DNA from: a bacterium UBA4637
GTDB taxonomy: Bacteria; Bacteroidota; Bacteroidia; Bacteroidales; Bacteroidaceae
Reading direction: 5' to 3'
Length of the DNA: 19,252 nt
Assembly (NCBI GenBank): GCA_002405875.1
Contig: DHMR01000033.1
Location: 1-19,252, forward strand
The position numbers and the translations under genes are program-made. Positions 15,110-19,252 of the stretch are shown one piece after another. Numbering within the stretch: position 1 is the first letter of the stretch; each line of letters opens with the position of its first letter. The notes under the pieces were generated by a model. It was given only the letters and a program-made list of their open reading frames with translations, was not told the origin of the DNA and did no database searches.

Positions 15110-16393
15110 TTATCTCATTCTCCACTTTCTGAACCACTCCTCATTGAAGGTAAATCCAATGTTAAGACGGAATGTGTTTTCCTTGATCAAATCCTTGGCA
15201 GAGCTTCTCACCCATTGACCGCTGATATTGAGGAAGGAACGATGATTGTAATTATTGATGATAGGGATGCCAAAACCTGCACTGACAGAAAGTTCCTTAG
15301 GTCCATCCAGCCCATTTATCTTCACATAAGGTGTGGCATAGCTCACACCTGCACGATACTGCACTCGCTTGAGGAAATGGCGATCTCTTTCGCCATAGCA
15401 ATATTGCATACCCAAGTTAAACTTGGAACGATCAGAATAGAGCCCCTTCTGCAAGGCGTAAGTCGTCCCATCAAAGACTGGTGACTCCAAGCTACCCCAT
15501 TTCTGCAAAGTATAATCAAATCCGACTTTCCATTTGTTGTCATGATTCCACATCAAACCCGCACCATACATATTAGGGATTTTGAAGGCCTTGGCCACAG
15601 AAAAGTTAGTCGTATCTGAGACGCTGTTCTGAGTATCTGTAGTATACTGACTCATATCGGCCGATGCACCCAACCCATGCCCCGGTGTAAAAGTTACGCC
15701 GAGAGTTACCCAATCTTTCTTGGCTAAACGAGCTGTATATTGCGCACCCACATCCAACTTATAGCTATTTACTTGAGTAGAATACAGACGAGTTTCCGTC
15801 TTGGCACCGGAGACGCTCTTCGAGTCATAGACAGTTTTGCTATAATCACCCCATACATAAGAGATATTGGCACCGATGGAGAAGCCCTTGAACGGCATCC
15901 AACCAGCTCCAAAATATGCTTGGTGCAAACCGCCCTCGCCACTATAGGTCGTGGTATGAGTATCATCAGAAAATACGCTTCCGATTTTAGAAGTGGAAGA
16001 ATAACTATATCCCACATTGGTGAAAGGCAAAACGCCAAAACTGACACCGACATGTTTCATCAGTCGAAATCCCGCTACCACATATTCAAAATTAGAGTTA
16101 TTGGCGTTCTTCTTCACTCCATTCTCCTCGAAATTGGTCACTTGACCAGAAATACCAGCATCAAAGATGAAAGACAAGGAGTCTATGGAAGCGTAAGACG
16201 CAGGGTTGAGGTAATTGATCTGGTTGTGCTCATGAAAACCAAGACCAACACCATTCATACCACGATTGAAGCCAGAAGTCTGGTCAGACAATACACCTAA
16301 ACCAAACTGGCTATATGGAGAATTAGTACCACTTTGGGCATTAACCATAAGAGTCGAACCCAACAAAAGGGTTGCTAAAATAAGCTTTCTCAT
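15110..16393 (-). CDS. Outer-membrane beta-barrel protein (FadL-like), unknown substrate
   Basis: A 427-residue secreted protein with a clear signal peptide (MRKLILATLLLGSTLMVNAQ, cleavage probably after NAQ or just before). The mature protein starts with SPYSQFGLGVL and NYLNPASYASIDSLSFIFDAG. This pattern is shared by FadL/PorV-type barrels of Bacteroidetes, where an N-terminal hatch segment precedes the barrel. The rest alternates polar and aromatic residues in many predicted beta strands, such as VSFGVLPFTNVGYSYSS and FRLNIGFTF near the C-terminus. It is the first gene of the operon with lptC and gldE. A transport or assembly role in the outer membrane is likely, but nothing in the sequence gives the substrate. 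Proteins like this commonly precede lptC in Bacteroidales. Confidence 0.8.
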   Translation of the reverse strand: MRKLILATLLLGSTLMVNAQSGTNSPYSQFGLGVLSDQTSGFNRGMNGVGLGFHEHNQINYLNPASYASIDSLSFIFDAGISGQVTNFEENGVKKNANNSNFEYVVAGFRLMKHVGVSFGVLPFTNVGYSYSSTSKIGSVFSDDTHTTTYSGEGGLHQAYFGAGWMPFKGFSIGANISYVWGDYSKTVYDSKSVSGAKTETRLYSTQVNSYKLDVGAQYTARLAKKDWVTLGVTFTPGHGLGASADMSQYTTDTQNSVSDTTNFSVAKAFKIPNMYGAGLMWNHDNKWKVGFDYTLQKWGSLESPVFDGTTYALQKGLYSDRSKFNLGMQYCYGERDRHFLKRVQYRAGVSYATPYVKINGLDGPKELSVSAGFGIPIINNYNHRSFLNISGQWVRSSAKDLIKENTFRLNIGFTFNEEWFRKWRMR

Positions 16394-16426
16394 TTATAAT
16401 AATCAGTCAAAATTATATTCAGAGTG

Positions 16427-16434
16427 CAAAAGTA
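16427..16434 (-). promoter_or_regulatory. Probable -7 element for the outer-membrane protein/lptC/gldE operon
   Basis: The minus strand reads TACTTTTGC, matching TAnnTTTG, 33 bases before the ATG at 16393. The -33 position has no clear TTTG. A second match, TAATTTTG at 16415-16408, lies closer to the gene. The region is shared with the divergent lnb promoter. Confidence 0.45.
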
Positions 16435-16479
16435 TTGAAAAAAATCGAGAAAAAAGAATGATAATTGAAAATAATAAGG

Positions 16480-16487
16480 TATTTTTG
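16480..16487 (+). promoter_or_regulatory. -7 promoter element directly in front of lnb
   Basis: TATTTTTG followed by C matches the Bacteroidetes -7 element TAnnTTTG. It ends only 4 bases before the GTG start codon at 16492. No TTTG is seen 19-21 bases upstream. If used, transcription would begin at or near the start codon itself. Confidence 0.5.
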
Positions 16488-16491
16488 CATC

Positions 16492-17802
16492 GTGAAACGT
16501 TTTAAGTATATTTTTAGAGCATTTTTGACCGTTTTGTTAATCAATTTAACGACTACGGTACAGGCACAGGGGCTTTCTGGCGAAAACACCACCAAGTCGC
16601 CTGAAGTGAGTCAGACTATTGCATCCCAACAAATGGCATGGCTTGACTCTGTACAAATATCTTTACTCACTTGCGGTCCCGGTCAAGAAGTCTGGTCGTA
16701 TTATGGACATACGGCCCTACGAATCGAGGATCCTGCACACCACATGGACCTGGCCGCCAATTGGGGGATGTTCTCCTTCAGGCAAGACTACTTCATCCTC
16801 CGTTTTGTCTTTGGAATGACGGATTATCAAATCGGTGTATTCCCGATGGACACATTCGTTCAGGAATATACTAGTGAAGGCAGATGGGTCAAGCAACAGA
16901 GACTGACGTTGACGAGAGACGAGAAGTTGAAGATATTGGAAGCCATCGAACTCAATAACCAAGAGGAGAATCGGACCTACCGCTACAACTTTTTCTTTGA
17001 CAACTGTACGACGAGGGCACGCGACATGGTCATCGCTCATTTGGCTGCTCATACTACGGACTTCAACAACACGGATGCTCAATCAACTTACAGGGAAGAA
17101 ATCCATAAAAGAAATGCAAATCATCGTTGGGCGAGATTTGGCAACGACCTGTTGTTAGGTTTCATGGCAGACCGTCCCATTAGCAAGGAAGAATGGGAGT
17201 TCCTACCAGAGAACCTATCGGCAGATTTTGCAACAGAGGCGAGACAGGACACCATTGAGCAAAACGGCAGCATAGAGAGCATTCCTGTCAAACCAAGATA
17301 CATCAAACTAGTGGACAGTACTTTTTATGTCATTCCACCAACAGAGAGCGAAGCTACAACAACCTCGGAAGGCATCACTCCTCGTATGGTAGCGATTGGC
17401 ATCGCGCTTATCATCCTAGCGCTAAGTGGCATAGAACTACGCCTCAAAAAGAATTTCTGGTGGCTAGACGTGTCACTGCTTATTGCCACAGGCTTGCCAG
17501 GACTCATTCTACTAGCCATGGTATTCTCACAGCATCCGACAGTCCAAATCAATTTTCAGATGCTCATACTTAACCCACTCAATCTTATCTTTGTGTGGAA
17601 AGTTGGCAAAAAGCTCAAGAAAGGAGGCTTCCATTGGTACATCAACCTGTGGGGATGGCTCATCATCGTAGCTCTTTTCCTGCAGATATGGCAAGACTAC
17701 GCAGAAGGAATAGTTATTTTGGCACTCTCTTTGCTGATAAGATACGCATTGAGGTCAACAGTCTATGACCTCAAACTGTTCAATAAAAAAGGAACGCATT
17801 AA
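16492..17802 (+). CDS. lnb: Lipoprotein N-acyltransferase of Bacteroides type (Lnb, former DUF4105)
   Basis: Member of the DUF4105/Lnb family; Lnb adds the third acyl chain to the N-terminal cysteine of lipoproteins in Bacteroides, which lack a standard Lnt. I chose the GTG at 16492 (436 residues): it begins a clean signal-anchor (KRFKYIFRAFLTVLLINL, ending TTVQAQ), whereas the TTG at 16465 adds nine residues before it. The periplasmic domain (about 45-290) holds conserved WSYYGHTALRI (H73) and FFFDNCTTRARD (C172). By analogy with papain-like/LRAT acyltransferases, H73 and C172 are the likely catalytic pair, which is inference. About five transmembrane helices fill residues 300-436. It is divergent from the outer-membrane operon, followed by a small secreted-protein gene after 55 bases. 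The presence of lptC, encoding a predicted lipoprotein, close by fits the role. Confidence 0.85.
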   Translation: MKRFKYIFRAFLTVLLINLTTTVQAQGLSGENTTKSPEVSQTIASQQMAWLDSVQISLLTCGPGQEVWSYYGHTALRIEDPAHHMDLAANWGMFSFRQDYFILRFVFGMTDYQIGVFPMDTFVQEYTSEGRWVKQQRLTLTRDEKLKILEAIELNNQEENRTYRYNFFFDNCTTRARDMVIAHLAAHTTDFNNTDAQSTYREEIHKRNANHRWARFGNDLLLGFMADRPISKEEWEFLPENLSADFATEARQDTIEQNGSIESIPVKPRYIKLVDSTFYVIPPTESEATTTSEGITPRMVAIGIALIILALSGIELRLKKNFWWLDVSLLIATGLPGLILLAMVFSQHPTVQINFQMLILNPLNLIFVWKVGKKLKKGGFHWYINLWGWLIIVALFLQIWQDYAEGIVILALSLLIRYALRSTVYDLKLFNKKGTH

Positions 17803-17813
17803 AAACAAGAACA

Positions 17814-17825
17814 AATTCTAGAATT
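17814..17825. repeat. 12-base palindrome in the lnb/small-protein gap
   Basis: AATTCTAGAATT is a perfect palindrome. ACAAATTC occurs at 17811-17818 and again at 17832-17839, so the 55-base gap is built from related AT-rich words. It might be an operator or an RNA-processing site, but such words arise easily by chance in AT-rich sequence. Confidence 0.3.
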
Positions 17826-17857
17826 ATAGAAACAAATTCAAGAATAAAAAACGAATT

Positions 17858-18220
17858 ATGATGGTCAACAGATATATCACAGCCTTATTGGTTGTTCTAG
17901 CGGCAACCGGCATGGAGGCGCAGACTTATCAGCAAGCGCTGAAGTTTGCGCTCAACGATATATCCTACGATGAATTCATCCAGCAACCGGAGGCAAAGGC
18001 ATTGGAGGACGACCTCCTCTGTGTGCTCAAGGCTATCAAGCAAGCCTCCGAGGATGAAAGCATCGCAGAGCATCATCATTTCCTGTCGGCAACACTCGCA
18101 ACCGACACCACTGACATTTTGACAGACATTCATCCACATATTTATTTTCACCCCCTCGTGGAGCACAAGTACAAGGCTCCATACGGGAGCATAGTTATTC
18201 GAGGACCGGATGTTTTTTAG
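17858..18220 (+). CDS. Small secreted His-rich protein of unknown function
   Basis: A 120-residue protein I do not recognise. A signal peptide (MMVNRYITALLVVLAATGMEAQ) predicts export to the periplasm, with cleavage near EAQ/TYQ. The first mature part (about 23-70) is acidic and helical. Seven histidines lie between residues 72 and 103 (HHH at 72-74, then 92, 94, 98, 103), a spacing that could bind metal. The C-terminus ends in short hydrophobic segments (SIVIRGPDVF). There is a single cysteine, at residue 55, and no lipobox. It lies 55 bases behind lnb with no consensus promoter between, so it is probably cotranscribed with it, and a hairpin follows at 18237. ATG codons at 17858 and 17861 are both possible starts. 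Codon use looks like that of the neighbours. A role with Lnb is only suggested by position. Confidence 0.65.
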   Translation: MMVNRYITALLVVLAATGMEAQTYQQALKFALNDISYDEFIQQPEAKALEDDLLCVLKAIKQASEDESIAEHHHFLSATLATDTTDILTDIHPHIYFHPLVEHKYKAPYGSIVIRGPDVF

Positions 18221-18236
18221 GCAAAAAGCAACAGAA

Positions 18237-18273
18237 ATCGAGGAATATAGCCCATAAATGGGCATTTCTTGAT
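18237..18273 (+). terminator. Hairpin after the small secreted-protein gene
   Basis: The inner stem GCCCAT/ATGGGC (18250-18255 with 18258-18263) is extended by a 10-pair outer stem with two G-U pairs (18237-18246 with 18264-18273) after a 3-base bulge. It begins 16 bases after the stop codon and ends before the secA promoter. There is no strong T-run after it, so termination may be partial. Confidence 0.5.
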
Positions 18274-18278
18274 GAATT

Positions 18279-18311
18279 ATTGCTAATTTACAGATATTTT
18301 TTGTATTTTTG
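18279..18311 (+). promoter_or_regulatory. Promoter of secA
   Basis: TATTTTTG followed by C at 18304-18311 is a full match to the -7 element TAnnTTTG. At 21 bases upstream lies ATTG (18279-18282), one mismatch from the -33 TTTG. The predicted start near 18316 gives a leader of about 44 bases, A-rich and without a Shine-Dalgarno. Confidence 0.65.
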
Positions 18312-18359
18312 CAACCTAATAAACATCACATCGAATAATAATAAAAAAATAAATATAAA

Positions 18360-19252
18360 ATGAACTTTAACAAAATCCTACAATCATTGTTCGGCAACAA
18401 GTCAACTCGCGATATGAAGTTGATTCAGCCTATCGTAGAGAAGATCAAGGCTGAGTATCCTAAGATGAACGCTTTGAGCAATGACGAACTTCGTGCGAAG
18501 ACGAAGGAACTCCAGAAGTACGTACAAGAGTATGCCAAGGACGAGAAGGCTAAGATTGCTGACTTGAAGGCTAAGATCGAGGACACTCCTATCGACGAGC
18601 GTGAAGGTATCTTCAACCAGATTGATAAGTTGGAGAAGGAAGCACTCGACAAGTACGAGGTTGCCCTCAACGAGGTATTGCCTCAGGTATTCGCCATCGT
18701 GAAGGATACCGCTCGCCGTTTCGCAGAGAACGAGGAGACTGTGGTTACAGCCACTGACTTCGACCGTGAGTTGGCAGCCAACCCTGCCAACGACTTCGTT
18801 ACCATCGAAGGTGACAAGGCTATCTATCACAACCATTGGACTGCCGGCGGCAACGATATGAAGTGGGAAATGATCCACTACGACGTTCAGCTCTTCGGTG
18901 GTGTTGTTCTTCACCAGGGTAAGATTGCCGAGATGGCTACTGGTGAGGGTAAGACCCTCGTGGGTACTACCCCTATCTTCTTGAATGCCTTGACTGGCAA
19001 TGGTGTTCACGTCGTAACCGTGAACGATTACTTGGCTAAGCGTGACTCAGAGTGGATGGGACCTCTTTATATGTTCCACGGTCTCTCAGTGGATTGCATC
19101 GACAAGCACCGTCCAAACTCTGACGAGCGTCGCAAGGCATACATGGCAGACATCACCTTCGGTACCAACAACGAGTTTGGTTTCGACTACTTGCGTGATA
19201 ACATGGCGACTAACCCAGCCGACCTCGTACAGCGTCAGCACAACTACGCCAT
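18360..19252 (+). CDS. secA: Preprotein translocase ATPase SecA (3' end outside window)
   Basis: Motor ATPase that pushes unfolded preproteins through SecYEG. The frame runs from the ATG at 18360 to the window edge, giving 297 complete codons. The N-terminus has the usual [18 protein letters not shown] helix, then [15 protein letters not shown]-like [10 protein letters not shown] and the Walker A segment MATGEGKT with K198. Downstream are [22 protein letters not shown] and [19 protein letters not shown], diagnostic of SecA nucleotide-binding domain 1. E. coli SecA has its Walker A lysine at 108, so this protein carries about 90 additional residues before it. These are split between a charged helical insertion after residue about 55 and a second one around 130-170. 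It has its own promoter (18279-18311). Only about a quarter of the gene is visible. Confidence 0.97.
   Translation, partial: MNFNKILQSLFGNKSTRDMKLIQPIVEKIKAEYPKMNALSNDELRAKTKELQKYVQEYAKDEKAKIADLKAKIEDTPIDEREGIFNQIDKLEKEALDKYEVALNEVLPQVFAIVKDTARRFAENEETVVTATDFDRELAANPANDFVTIEGDKAIYHNHWTAGGNDMKWEMIHYDVQLFGGVVLHQGKIAEMATGEGKTLVGTTPIFLNALTGNGVHVVTVNDYLAKRDSEWMGPLYMFHGLSVDCIDKHRPNSDERRKAYMADITFGTNNEFGFDYLRDNMATNPADLVQRQHNYA

Noticed and set aside
17861..18265. Minus-strand open frame opposite the small secreted-protein gene
   Set aside because: The plus-strand frame has a convincing signal peptide and lies in line with lnb; the antisense frame has neither signal nor domain and crosses the hairpin at 18237.
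1..19252. CRISPR arrays, insertion sequences, prophage genes, tRNA or rRNA genes
   Set aside because: No regularly spaced repeats, transposase or integrase motifs, or RNA-gene signatures were seen; codon use and gene families look uniform along the window.

Overview
This is a stretch of Bacteroidota chromosome, most likely Prevotellaceae (Prevotella/Segatella-like). The evidence is the protein families (fused ResB-CcsA cytochrome c maturation protein, RNase Y, Lnb/DUF4105, a Bacteroidales-type LptC-GldE-PpiD neighbourhood), promoters matching the Bacteroidetes consensus TTTG-N19-21-TAnnTTTG, and the near absence of Shine-Dalgarno sequences. I see no tRNA, rRNA, CRISPR array, insertion sequence or prophage gene; all real genes look like resident chromosomal genes, mostly for building the cell envelope.

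Layout. Bases 1-1983 hold the 3' part of a cytochrome c maturation gene (+). It converges on a minus-strand operon of a small coiled-coil protein, zapA and rny (4223-2051), with a shared bidirectional terminator between them. A Bacteroidales-type protein of unknown function (4962-4315, -) lies upstream and is divergent from a plus-strand polysaccharide operon (5188-10666). That operon runs lipid-linked sugar transferase, rfbA, Wzc-type tyrosine kinase and a small HAD phosphatase-like protein. It holds the initiation, nucleotide-sugar and control functions, but no flippase, polymerase, Wza exporter or glycosyltransferases. A second bidirectional terminator separates it from a convergent minus-strand envelope block: outer-membrane beta-barrel, lptC, gldE-like CorC/HlyC protein and a PpiD-like periplasmic chaperone (16393-10764). 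Divergent from the barrel gene are lnb (lipoprotein N-acyltransferase of Bacteroides type) and a small His-rich secreted protein of unknown function (16492-18220, +). The window ends inside secA, which starts at 18360.

Together the genes cover protein export (SecA), periplasmic folding (PpiD), lipoprotein maturation (Lnb), LPS transport (LptC, itself a predicted lipoprotein), surface polysaccharide assembly, cytochrome c maturation, Z-ring assembly (ZapA) and mRNA turnover (RNase Y).

Most of the window is conserved housekeeping. The points most worth a second look are: the kinase tail with 18 tyrosines in 48 residues next to a HAD protein; a possible leaderless GTG-started lnb transcript; the uncharacterised small secreted protein behind lnb; a perfect Shine-Dalgarno in a lineage that rarely uses one; and about 90 extra residues in the SecA N-terminus relative to E. 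coli. I did not find a convincing wholly new system.
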